Source of the DNA: a virus
DNA length: 58,916 nt
Strand: one strand, 5' to 3'
IMG/VR virus record: IMGVR_UViG_3300031227_000045
Location: 1-58,916 of that record
Shown here: positions 8,271-18,900 of the stretch, piece after piece
How positions within the stretch are numbered: position 1 is the stretch's first letter
Layout of the letters: the number at the start of each line of letters is the position of its first letter
Position numbers and translations under genes: made by a program
The notes under the pieces: model-generated
What the model was told of the DNA's origin: nothing
Seen by the model: only the letters and a program-made list of their open reading frames with translations
Databases searched by the model: none

Positions 8271-9104
8271 TTAACCACCGCAACACCTGTGTTCAGACGC
8301 CGGAACCGTATGTTTAGCTGTTTCCTTAGCCACCACTTTATCAAGTTCGTCTGTGTTTAGCTCTGAGGTGTCCACTTTTACATCTGCTTCCCATTTTGAC
8401 ACTGGTAAAGTACAGCTTTCTGTAGCCCAAGCCAATTTATTCATTAGTAAAGTATCCCTTTTAATACGACATCCGCAAATACCGCAACTATCTGAATCAA
8501 ATGCTTCACATTGTGAACACACAGTATCATATAACTCTTGAACTCTTTCTAAAGTTCTAGTTGGCTTGCCCGCCTTAACCCACTTAGCTCTTGCATAGAT
8601 AAAACGTTTAACACGCTCTGTAAATGTGGATTTTCCTAACTCTTGAATCTTTCCAATTGATAGTGAGTTCAAATAATCAGGCAGATGAATAAAATCTAAT
8701 ATCTTTCTGGGAATATCAGCATCCGTAGAACATATACATAACAAATTATCGTTATTTATACAACCCATAACCGTATTATAATATTCACCATCTCCCTCTG
8801 TATAATTGTTCTCATTCTGTGTTACTAAAATAAACTTAGCCTCGGGAAATAAAGTTTGTATTCTATCCCAATCCCTATCAATAGTATATCCAGCTAAAAC
8901 TGGAAATCGACTAGCTAATGAATTGTAATCTGGTTTTTTACAATCTGGTTGATACATATTACGACCACTACCAATACCTAGTACTCTAAACACCTCTAGT
9001 ATTACTCTTTGGCTACCACTTGGTCGACTACCAATTAAAACTATAAGTGGTAATGTAAAAATCTCACCTGTTGCAGGAAGAATTAACCGTTTGTATTTGT
9101 TCAT
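8271..9104 (-). CDS. Sulfotransferase-like protein with C-terminal Cys domain
   Basis: A 277-residue two-domain protein. The N-terminal part has the strand-loop LIVLIGSRPSGSQRVILEVF and later LFPEAKFILVTQNE, the arrangement of the 5'-PSB loop and the 3'-PB strand in PAPS-dependent sulfotransferases. The C-terminal part has CSQC...DSDSCGICGCRI and a Lys-Leu-Ala-Trp-Ala-Thr-Glu-x-Cys stretch, a metal-binding-like module, from memory common at the ends of phage structural proteins. It is the last late gene, overlapping its neighbour by four bases. Whether the fold still binds PAPS cannot be told; the catalytic His/Lys are not obvious. Confidence 0.45.
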   Translation of the reverse strand: MNKYKRLILPATGEIFTLPLIVLIGSRPSGSQRVILEVFRVLGIGSGRNMYQPDCKKPDYNSLASRFPVLAGYTIDRDWDRIQTLFPEAKFILVTQNENNYTEGDGEYYNTVMGCINNDNLLCICSTDADIPRKILDFIHLPDYLNSLSIGKIQELGKSTFTERVKRFIYARAKWVKAGKPTRTLERVQELYDTVCSQCEAFDSDSCGICGCRIKRDTLLMNKLAWATESCTLPVSKWEADVKVDTSELNTDELDKVVAKETAKHTVPASEHRCCGG

Positions 9105-9835
9105 AAATGAACACCTAGATTGGTTGTTCCACCAAAGAAATAAACACCGGCTACGCCAGTAAATTGACCATCTTTATAAGATGCACTTGAACCAACACCA
9201 ACAGGATTGGGTGGAGACCATACAAAATTTGTAATTTGTTCAATAGGAACTTGTGAATTAGTACTAGCTATTTTGATATCTTTATCTCTACTGGTTATAC
9301 CAAGAGGAAAAGAGTTTAGTATATTTGTTTCTTGGGTTATGGGAGATTCCCATAACAACTCACCGTTGTGATACAAATCTAATCTTATTTCTTTTTCCCA
9401 TTCATATGTACCATCTGCTACTACCACATAACGAGCTTCTAATTGGCGCATTATCACAGATACCCAACTACCCACTGCGCCAAACCACACATCTACTAGT
9501 ATAGTTCCTTCTATCCATTGACTGTCAAAAAAGGCATAATTACTGTCATCTAAACCACATAGTCCTTCTTGAATGTCTTGTGTTTGATGTAACATAAAAC
9601 GCCCTTGGGTAACATACCAATTTAATTGTGGATAATTAGTTGGTAAACCAGATACCTTGGGATTAACCAAACAACATTCTTTATTGATGGGGCGGTTATG
9701 TAAAGATGTACCAAAGTCATCCATAAAATAATCAAACGCATGTTTAAACTCATGTCGTCCAAACATAATGCGCGCCTTAGTCGTTAATAATTTCGTTCTG
9801 TTTTTCTTAAGTTCCCCTATTACAATATCTGTCAT
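9101..9835 (-). CDS. Tail-tip-region protein, unknown
   Basis: A 244-residue protein I cannot name. It is rich in Trp, Gly and beta-strand patterns (GAVGSWVSVIMRQLEARYVV; KEIRLDLYHNGELLWESP), suggesting a beta-sandwich structural protein. It sits directly after the 1517-residue tail protein with a four-base ATGA overlap, so it is likely a tail-tip or fibre-associated component. Confidence 0.55.
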   Translation of the reverse strand: MTDIVIGELKKNRTKLLTTKARIMFGRHEFKHAFDYFMDDFGTSLHNRPINKECCLVNPKVSGLPTNYPQLNWYVTQGRFMLHQTQDIQEGLCGLDDSNYAFFDSQWIEGTILVDVWFGAVGSWVSVIMRQLEARYVVVADGTYEWEKEIRLDLYHNGELLWESPITQETNILNSFPLGITSRDKDIKIASTNSQVPIEQITNFVWSPPNPVGVGSSASYKDGQFTGVAGVYFFGGTTNLGVHL

Positions 9836-12800
9836 TTGCGCACCTTTAATAAATGTCCTTCTTCGTCGAATTCCATGTATCCCATTACAGGAATAAGTTC
9901 GTTACCCTTTTTATGTAATCTACTTACAAAGGAAACTACTTTACCTACCATTTTGTCTGCATCATCGCTTGCTAAAGCATCATATCTACCTTCTGGAGTC
10001 GCAAAACTAAGTCTACCAATTTTGTTACTACCAATTATCTCAACGCTCAAAGTGAAATCATCGGAAAATGCTAATGTATCAACTTCTGTTGTTTCGCCAC
10101 CCCATAATATTGCTTGTGGATATGAATCTTCAGCCTTAACGCTAAGTTTAATAGTACACTCATCTACTGATTCAGCATACAATGAGTTTTCATCAATTTG
10201 TATGGTTGATATATAATTATCAGCAACAGCACTACAACCGGTAGCCGCACCAGACGCACACTCAAAGTGTACCCCGGCTTGTACGGTTACTTCTCCGTCT
10301 CCATCATCGTTACCCATTAAACCAAGACCTAGGTTCATCTTAGTAACCCAGTCAACAGTCGCCATAGCAGCCGGTGCTAAACATGTATCATAAGTACTAA
10401 TTTCCATACCTGCACCTATTTCAACTGTACAACAGTCTTCACCAGTTCTAGCAGTTAAGCCATCTCCAAACTTTAAAAGATTAAATGGTATACCTTCTGT
10501 GGTACCAATACCTACAGCAGAATTTATCCAATCAGTACTATTCATAACTTGGGGAGCATGACCTTCTAACACTCTATAATCACATTTATATGGGTCGTAG
10601 TATACAGTTAGTTTTTCACCAGATTTATAACAGTTATTATGTAATTCTACTACGTCAACTATAGGTGTTGAAATTTCATCACCTTCCTCATCATAAAAAT
10701 CTGGGCTTCTACTAGTATCTACCTTAGCTTTTACAGTTTTACCTGAACATAAATCTTCACACAATTCTACCAATAAACGGCGACGTTCTGGAGGTGAAGT
10801 CCATACACCACGTTGTCTGTCCCAACGTAGGTCTAGTGGACCAACTGGCCAAGTGTGAGGTTTAGACATCCAACCATCTAAAAACTTACCTCGTAAAGCT
10901 GTTGTAGTAAATGTACCATTAGATGCATCTTCTGCATCATCCGCAAAATTTGGCATAGGCTTACCATCTAAATCATAACCCCACTGTTGAATTAAAATTG
11001 GACCTTTCCAGGCAAACACCCTATAGTCATTATGATAATCAGCATGATTAGTACCATCAAATCCAGCCCAGGTTGGCATAGATAAACCATCACTTGGAGG
11101 TGAACTTCCCCTACCAACAATATCAACATCGTGACCTATGGTAGTATCACTAGTAGATTTATCTCGTACAACACTACAACGACTAAAACCATCAGGATTA
11201 GAAAATGGGTTTAAGTAGTCTTGGTGAATTTGATTATAATGTTTATCATCCCCACCATAGTAAGGACCACCTTTGTCAGCGCACTCTGCATCACCCTTAT
11301 GTATAGGTGGAGTTGTTCCCTGTGATTGATAATCATCACAATTTCTTATATAGTTACCATAGCGAGGTAAACTACCACCACCATCCATAGACACAGGACG
11401 AATTAATCCGTCTAATGACATCAATGCAGTTTCATCATACTTATCACGACTGATTGTTACACTAGCATCCACCATACTTTCTGCTGTATTAATAGTACGA
11501 CTTAATGCTACACCATTTTTATCAAGAGGAAGTATTTGACCAACAAATACCTCCATAGGTGTTGCTGGTGCTTGTTTTTTAGCACCGAACACACGTCTTC
11601 TACGGTCGGTTTTTTGACCAGCTCTAACAGACATACGTATTTGCTTCAAAAACAAAGCGGCAAACTGCTTTTGTGTTCTAAGTTTACCACGTCCAACTGC
11701 CTTTAATCTCTCAGCATTATATTGACTAAAGCGTCCAAATTTAGGAGTGAATGTAGAGAAACTATATGATGTATTAGTCCCACCGGTTCCTACAGACACA
11801 CTAATACCAGTTACATTTGGTCCATATAAACCAGTCCATGAACCGCCATAGGAAAAGTAACCCCAGTTATATGTAGTAGAACCATCACTCACATGGTCAC
11901 CAGTATAACTATCACTAGTTGATGCTCTATTTTCTATAAGTTGTGTACCAGCACCAAAGAAACCTCCAGCATAAGCACCTAATTCTGCACCCAATGGAAT
12001 TTCAGGATAACCTGGCACATTAGCGCTACCCTTTTCACCATATTGCATGTTGGTTACACCTTCTGCTGACAAAGCCAGACCAGCAACATTCATAGCAGCA
12101 GAACCCCCATATTCCCAAGGGGTTAAACCAGATTCGTGAACAACTCTAACTTTACCTGCTGGACCAGCGTTACCCCAAGGACCATAAACATGGATATTAC
12201 TCTTAACACCAAATGAAATACCATCTGGGTCATTTACCTTATATGGTAATACTACATTCATGGTAACAACACCAGGAAGACTATGCCAATTAGGAATACT
12301 ACTAGCTAAACCAGCAAGTTTATCTAACAACCAGGTCAATCCTCTAACACCTTCAGGAATTTCATTACCAGCATCTAAGTCTTCAAATGATGGAAATTTA
12401 ATAGCCTGTTCTAAAACAACCACTGCTCTTGGATATAACCTATTTGAGTAATCTCCATAAATCCAGTCATCACCTTCTACAGAACTTTTCATATAAAGAA
12501 CACTGTCATAAACAATATAGTTGTTTTCTGACAGATTAGACCAGTTCATAATTTTATCACCAATGGTCATAGAACAGAAAGAATTATACTTACCATCTTC
12601 ACTTCTAAAGAATTGCATATAAGGACTAGAGGTTGGCAATCCTAATATATCTGATTCATCTGTCCAACCTTCGCTTTGAGGAACCTCAGAATTAGTAACT
12701 AAGGTACTTTCTCCATCAACTTGTGCGCAACTATACGGAACTCTAACGGCATACTTTTTACCATAAAAATCTGTAGCAAAGGTGTGTAACCATTCATAAA

Positions 12801-14385
12801 TCTTATCAATGTCTGTACACATTTTTCCCTCATCATCAGCAGTAGCAGTATCAACAGCGCTCTTACGGGTATTTATAAAATCTCTGGCAGCAACAGAGGC
12901 ACCCTTACCAGCCATAAAAGCAAGGACTCCTTTAAAGTTGTGTACGCCACCATTAAAAGCTGAGATTTGGTCGAATAACGCTTTTCCAATATCGTGTCCT
13001 ACACCAGCTTCTCCTGCATCTTCTTGTTCTGCGGCTAACATCTCATAAGATTCCCACTCATCAAATCCCGCAGCAGCAAACAATAGTTCCTTTTCATTAA
13101 TTGTAACTGTTGAGGGCATAGTTAATACTTGAAGTTGATAATTAAGAGCTTCGGTTTCTATATTAAACTCCCACCAACCATCATCATCTTTACAAGAGAC
13201 GATAAAGTTTTTATTACTATCTAATCCCCAATATGGTAAAACGATATCATCTTGGTCACAATTTGGGTCATTAGAACCAGTATTTTGATATATTGTTTCT
13301 TGATTACCACCAAAGTAGAATGTTGATGTAACTTCATTACGTAGTTCAAAACCTGCTGCACTATCTATTAATCCATCAGATGCAGCACCTTGTAATTTTG
13401 TTGATTCTCCATCAATGAATGAAGCAATGGCACCTACGGTGGGTGCTACAACTCTAGATACAGTACGGAATTTAATGAACTTAGCAACACCCGTGGTTGG
13501 GTCTAGTGTTGCATCTTGAACAGGAAGTAGTTCTACATAGTAGTCATAACCTGATTCTTCACAGAGTTGTGATATAGATTCTAATAAACCAACCGACGGT
13601 CCTTGTAGGCGATAATAACTAGGTGGAATAGGAAGTTCACTAATATCAACATAGTAATGATAACCTGGCATTAAACCATAGCCACCAACTGCTGCTGTAT
13701 TAGCATAGGAATAGCCACGATACTGGACAAGACCGCCACCCCAATTACCACCTATAGTACCACCGAAAGAGTTACACAAAATATTAAAACCTCGTGAAAT
13801 TTGATTCCATGCCATACCATTATTATTACGACCAGAACCACCGTAACCACCGGCTAATGTACCAAAGGTAGCACCAGCGAAAGTTGTTAGAGGACATGCT
13901 ATTCCAAAAGATTCCATAAAACCAAATGGGTTATATAGATTGGTAACTACAGAGGTCGCACCGCTATATTCTCCTACAATTAATTGAACACCTTCTAGAA
14001 TTAATTGAGGGCTAACTATTTTGACTGTATATACAGGACGACCACTTGATGAACTATGTGCTTCATAATCTTGTAGTAAACCACTAAATTCAAAGTCGGC
14101 AACCCTAAAGTACATAGGGGCACCAATCATTTCTTTAGTCCCAATAAAGCCTGGGTCAACAGCAGTTGTAGTTTGAGCGTTTAAGTCTTCGTCCCAATAA
14201 TGTTTTGGAGATGCTACTGGAGCAACACACGGGTCTTCTACAAGCTGTACTGTTACTTCAGAAATTTGTTCGTTCCAACCCACTGAGGCCGAAAACGACA
14301 TAACGCTACAACCCATGAACAATGTATGGTTAAATCCACCGTATATATTACTAGGCGAACAGATATTTTTAACTGGTTGAGTCAT
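9832..14385 (-). CDS. Large tail-tip/hub protein (Tal-like position)
   Basis: A 1517-residue protein, the second largest in the window. The N-terminus (NHTLFMGCSVMSFSASVGWN; MYFRVADFEFSGLLQDYEAH; a Tyr-Thr-Val-Lys-Ile strand) looks like a hub or distal-tail domain. The middle is very Gly-, Tyr- and Ser-rich (GSWTGLYGPNVTGISVSVG), the C-terminal third is Cys- and Asp-rich beta structure. No peptidase or glycosidase motif is evident. It is two genes downstream of the tape measure, where siphoviruses place the tail-associated lysin/host-contact protein. Function is inferred from size, order and composition. Confidence 0.6.
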   Translation of the reverse strand: MTQPVKNICSPSNIYGGFNHTLFMGCSVMSFSASVGWNEQISEVTVQLVEDPCVAPVASPKHYWDEDLNAQTTTAVDPGFIGTKEMIGAPMYFRVADFEFSGLLQDYEAHSSSSGRPVYTVKIVSPQLILEGVQLIVGEYSGATSVVTNLYNPFGFMESFGIACPLTTFAGATFGTLAGGYGGSGRNNNGMAWNQISRGFNILCNSFGGTIGGNWGGGLVQYRGYSYANTAAVGGYGLMPGYHYYVDISELPIPPSYYRLQGPSVGLLESISQLCEESGYDYYVELLPVQDATLDPTTGVAKFIKFRTVSRVVAPTVGAIASFIDGESTKLQGAASDGLIDSAAGFELRNEVTSTFYFGGNQETIYQNTGSNDPNCDQDDIVLPYWGLDSNKNFIVSCKDDDGWWEFNIETEALNYQLQVLTMPSTVTINEKELLFAAAGFDEWESYEMLAAEQEDAGEAGVGHDIGKALFDQISAFNGGVHNFKGVLAFMAGKGASVAARDFINTRKSAVDTATADDEGKMCTDIDKIYEWLHTFATDFYGKKYAVRVPYSCAQVDGESTLVTNSEVPQSEGWTDESDILGLPTSSPYMQFFRSEDGKYNSFCSMTIGDKIMNWSNLSENNYIVYDSVLYMKSSVEGDDWIYGDYSNRLYPRAVVVLEQAIKFPSFEDLDAGNEIPEGVRGLTWLLDKLAGLASSIPNWHSLPGVVTMNVVLPYKVNDPDGISFGVKSNIHVYGPWGNAGPAGKVRVVHESGLTPWEYGGSAAMNVAGLALSAEGVTNMQYGEKGSANVPGYPEIPLGAELGAYAGGFFGAGTQLIENRASTSDSYTGDHVSDGSTTYNWGYFSYGGSWTGLYGPNVTGISVSVGTGGTNTSYSFSTFTPKFGRFSQYNAERLKAVGRGKLRTQKQFAALFLKQIRMSVRAGQKTDRRRRVFGAKKQAPATPMEVFVGQILPLDKNGVALSRTINTAESMVDASVTISRDKYDETALMSLDGLIRPVSMDGGGSLPRYGNYIRNCDDYQSQGTTPPIHKGDAECADKGGPYYGGDDKHYNQIHQDYLNPFSNPDGFSRCSVVRDKSTSDTTIGHDVDIVGRGSSPPSDGLSMPTWAGFDGTNHADYHNDYRVFAWKGPILIQQWGYDLDGKPMPNFADDAEDASNGTFTTTALRGKFLDGWMSKPHTWPVGPLDLRWDRQRGVWTSPPERRRLLVELCEDLCSGKTVKAKVDTSRSPDFYDEEGDEISTPIVDVVELHNNCYKSGEKLTVYYDPYKCDYRVLEGHAPQVMNSTDWINSAVGIGTTEGIPFNLLKFGDGLTARTGEDCCTVEIGAGMEISTYDTCLAPAAMATVDWVTKMNLGLGLMGNDDGDGEVTVQAGVHFECASGAATGCSAVADNYISTIQIDENSLYAESVDECTIKLSVKAEDSYPQAILWGGETTEVDTLAFSDDFTLSVEIIGSNKIGRLSFATPEGRYDALASDDADKMVGKVVSFVSRLHKKGNELIPVMGYMEFDEEGHLLKVRK

Positions 14386-14397
14386 CCTCTATTTCCT

Positions 14398-15915
14398 TTA
14401 TGTACATGACATTGAAGTTCCGATAGCATCACCGGTACAGATACCCATAGTCCACGATACATTACGAGAATATCTTCCGGTCTTTGGACTCCACGATTCA
14501 CCATCACTGGTTTTAAAAACTTGGTCATAAGCTGCTGTTAAACTATCTTCTACGGTTTTTAGTAAACATTCTACTGTACTAGTTGGGGCGCCTGCAATAG
14601 CTGCGGCAAAATCAGAACACCCCGTCATTGGTGGCATTACTGCTTCAATACTCACATCTTTAGTTGGTGATGTAACGGTATCAATAGATTGTAATACTGG
14701 TCCCTTAGCTCTACCTAGTACTGCTAGGGATGCAAAAATATCAGTAGGATGAGTTTCATTGATTTGTATTAGTTCTGATAAGGCACCAGAAATATAATTA
14801 CATGGTCTATCATCAAATTCCCATGTATATTTTAATGAACCCTGGGCTAAAGTATGAGCTAAACTTTGTAATAATGGAGTGATATGTAGTGACCTAATGG
14901 CGATACCATTACTGGCTTGTACAGCCCTATTGTATAAACGCCCACTAATAGTAGGCCATGCGCTTACAGCCTCTTCATACTTGGTGGTTGAAATAGTAAA
15001 CTCTCCAGGGTCATCACCATAACTACGAGTTTCTAATCCCTGAATACTACCATCTACAGATACACTTGTTAAATCGCTATCTATATTACTTTTGCGCACA
15101 CTGACATTAAAATCTTCAGTTACATTACCAGGCTGACCAGTAACCGTAGTATCTAAGATAAGCCAGTTTTCAGTAACTTGAAAGTTACCCGCAGTTTCAT
15201 CAACGATTTTACTACGCATGTGGTTAAACCTGGAAAAGCCTCCAGTGGTCATATTCAATACACCGTGACTAGCCATCATGGCGTCACCACCGACACCACC
15301 ATACCAACCTAGGCGACCAGTAACCCACTCTTCTGCCTGTTCCCATGCCTCTTTTATTATGCCCCCAGATTGAAAAACATGCTTACCTGTAGCGGAAATA
15401 TTTCTTGATACACGCATAAGAATACTATTAGCATCCGTAGTACCATTTGCACTCCAAGAAAACTTACTAACATTATCTTGAAATTCAACAGTCCATGAGT
15501 CATTAACATTTTTAACATAGGGCGCTATGGAATCACCATCACTATCTGATAGTTGGGTTTCATCCCACTCTAAAGAAATAGTGAAGGTAGATGTTAAGGT
15601 CCAATTGTTACTTGTTGGCGCAAATGATATATTAACTACCCTAGGATATTTATCAATTAATGTATCACTACCACACTTAACCACAAAATGTTGACCATCA
15701 TCATCCATAGCTGCTCTAAGTTCATCTTGTAAAGTAATGATTTGGTCTAATCCACTATCATTTGCTGGTAGCGGTGTTAGAGTACCGGTTAAAGTTGCGC
15801 TAACAGTAGTACCTAACATAGTATCATCACCACGTTTGTCAAACGGTTCTGATAAAGTTAACATTGGTACTGGAGAAAAACTATATGCTCCATATGTCAT
15901 TGTAGTAGCAGACAT
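14398..15915 (-). CDS. Tail protein downstream of tape measure (Dit-like position)
   Basis: A 505-residue beta-rich protein, Thr- and Ser-rich, with repeated immunoglobulin-like strand patterns (TLTSTFTISLEWDET; SFAPTSNNW). It lies between the tape measure (15 bases upstream) and the giant tail-tip protein (12 bases downstream), the position of the distal tail protein in siphoviruses. No sequence motif confirms the family, and it is longer than most Dit proteins. Confidence 0.55.
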   Translation of the reverse strand: MSATTMTYGAYSFSPVPMLTLSEPFDKRGDDTMLGTTVSATLTGTLTPLPANDSGLDQIITLQDELRAAMDDDGQHFVVKCGSDTLIDKYPRVVNISFAPTSNNWTLTSTFTISLEWDETQLSDSDGDSIAPYVKNVNDSWTVEFQDNVSKFSWSANGTTDANSILMRVSRNISATGKHVFQSGGIIKEAWEQAEEWVTGRLGWYGGVGGDAMMASHGVLNMTTGGFSRFNHMRSKIVDETAGNFQVTENWLILDTTVTGQPGNVTEDFNVSVRKSNIDSDLTSVSVDGSIQGLETRSYGDDPGEFTISTTKYEEAVSAWPTISGRLYNRAVQASNGIAIRSLHITPLLQSLAHTLAQGSLKYTWEFDDRPCNYISGALSELIQINETHPTDIFASLAVLGRAKGPVLQSIDTVTSPTKDVSIEAVMPPMTGCSDFAAAIAGAPTSTVECLLKTVEDSLTAAYDQVFKTSDGESWSPKTGRYSRNVSWTMGICTGDAIGTSMSCT

Positions 15916-15930
15916 TATTGTTCTTTCTTA

Positions 15931-18900
15931 TTAAGCATTATATGTTGGATTTACCCTTAGTTCAGTAGTAAGTGGGTCTATCCATCCCTTTATCTGATTA
16001 TTAACAACCTCTTCCATCTGTGCTTTAAGACCTCCCTCTAAACCACCTAAACCATTAACATTAACATCAAAGGTATGTCTACATACCATTTCAATCTTGT
16101 CAGGTGTTTGTATACTAGCACCTTGACCTGATTCAGGCCCACCTCTTGCAGCATCTAAGAAATCTTTCTCAAATTGTGCCTGTGGCGTCAAAGGAGGTGG
16201 TGCTTGCTGTAAACCAGGTGGAGCAATTGGGTTTTGAGGCAATATATTTTGTTGAGATGGTCTGCTCACAGGAATATTAGAACCCATCATAACAGCATTT
16301 TGTTCAGCTAATCTTTGTTCAACCTTCTCTAAAACATTAGGTAATCTGTCTAGTTTAAATAATGCCTCAGCTAACTGTGTTTGTGACCTTACTAAATTTC
16401 TAGCTTCATCTTGTTTAATACGAGCAGCATCAACTCCTAAATCCATACCTATACGTCCAGCTTCAGTGCCACCCCATCCCTGAGCGTTTAATCGTTCTTT
16501 TCTTGCTTGTTCAGCAGGATTTTCTCTAATACGAGCTTTTACGTGCTCTGGTAAAGGTCTATCTCTTAAATATTCTTCAACCCCTGCTGGACCACTACCC
16601 AATAATTGAAAATTTCTTTGGGCACCAGCTTGAGCAGCAGTACTCATATTATTACGAGGTATACCCAATCTACTAGCATATCCTGCTGTAGTTGCCATAG
16701 CTTTAAAACTACCAATGACATTATTGATTTCATTTTCTCTACCCGGATGTACCGTACTTGCCATAGGTCTTATTTCTTCCATTCCTTTGACAGCTTGAGC
16801 TTGCTGTTTTTCACTCATACCCTTACCACCAGTTTGTATAAATTTACCAATCAGATTTATCTTTTGTTGAAATTTAGCCCTATCTTTAAAACCGCCAGAC
16901 ATTAAATCTAACATACTCTTATTACCCTCATCTCTTCTCTTGTTTATTTGGGCAATTTCTGACTGTATTGTTGATAACCGTACAGTATCTTTAGACAGGG
17001 TATCCAAGGCCATTCTGTTAGCTTGTAATTGGAAATTTACTCCAGCAAGCTCTCTAATCATTATAGCTTCTTCTTTCCACTTACCTTGTTCTGCAAAATA
17101 CTTACCTGCTGCTGTAAGATTAGTCTTTCTACCCTCTAGGCTTTGCATTTTTCGTTCAATTTCTTGCTGATTTGTAGTTCCACCAGCAATACCACCGGAT
17201 TTTGTTAGCCCTCTCATGCGAGCTACAAAAGGTTCAAGTTGCTGAGTGCTAGAAAGAACTATACCAAATGATTTAGATAATTGATTTTGTTTAGTTATAC
17301 CATCACTTTGTATAGCTGCCATCTTAGCGCGTTGTTTAAGCTCTCGTGTAGCTTCTACTGCATAATCAGTTATAAACTTTTCACGCATACCCATTTCTAC
17401 ATCAACATTCTTAGCTAACATATCCTGGGCAGCCTGTTTGGCCGGTGCTACGACCTTTGACAAATTACCCTGATTAAATATATCCTTAAAATCTACATTA
17501 CCCTTATTAGAGTTTACTTGTTTTTTAATATTGGTAATAACAATATCTAAAATTTCTTTTGGTACACTACCACTAAAGTTGTTAGTAATAGCTTCAATAA
17601 CTAAACCCTCTGGATTTTCACCTGCCAACGGTGGACCTCCTGCCTCTATTTTCGCTAATACTTCACCAATAATTTTTTCAAGACCATCTTGTAATCTTTT
17701 ACCACCCTGAGCAATCTCTACGGCTTGGCTCGTACTACCTCCAGGACCACCCATTCTAGTAATTAAACGTTGTGATGCATCATCATATTGACCAGGAGTA
17801 AAAGCTCGTGGATTAGCAAAAACATTTTGTTGACCCGCTGCGAAATTTCTTACACCCACACCCCCACTACGTTGAGCATTCATTAATCTGATATCTTCTG
17901 TTGCACCACCACCAGCGGCGGCTGCTCTATCCATAATAGCAGACATAGTTTCAAAACGAGTAACAAGTGCATCTAAAACTTTGATATTGGCTTGCATTGC
18001 TGTATCTAGTTTCTTACGTAAGGCTGTTTCCTCCAAAATCTTCCCCATATTTTTTTCACCCTCACCTCTCAAGAATCGACCCAATTTAGTCAACTTACCC
18101 AACTCATCTGTTATTTCCCAAGTACCAAAATCTTTAACAGCTTTAGCAATATTGGCTGTCTTTAGACCTAATGCAGCCAAGGCTTTATCCTTTTTTAACC
18201 CTTCTTCTCCTAGGGTAGTCTCGCCACGTAAACTAAGTGCTTTTTCAACAGCTCCAGTTGAACCAGCTAAATTTTGTTTCAGATTTTCCAGACGAAGTGC
18301 ATTACCAGCATCTTTCCTATTTCTAACATTAGTCTGCAAATCTGCTGCGGCATTTTTTCCCATTGTATTAAAATCTAATCCAGTACCACCAAATTTAGTG
18401 ACAATTTTTTTTGCACCTCTGAACATATCCCCTATATAAGTCAAACCCATTTTATCAGGAAGTGTTTCTGGACTTAACGCAGTAGTTACTACCGCTTGAC
18501 CATAAGTAAATCTATCAATATCTTCTGTACCCTCACCTATCTTTTTACCAAACATCGAACCATACGAAGTCTGACTAGCTTCTGAAACAGCCTTTTCTTG
18601 GGTCTGAATAACCTTACCTAAACCACCAAATGAAGTTTGTAATTCCTCTATACTACCTGTTGCTAAAAGTTTTTCAAAAGCCGCGTTTAATGCCTTCGTA
18701 GTTCTTGCTAATATCATTTCTGCTTTAGATGTAGCCCTAGCAGTTCTAGCTCCTTTAATACCTGTTGCCGCTCCCATAATACCACCGGCTACAGCCCCCA
18801 TTGGACCCAAACCTAACATAGATGCCATACCACCAGTACCAATACCACCACCAAAAGCTTGTGTGATTGAACTTTCTCCCTTTGGGTCAAACTGTGAAGC

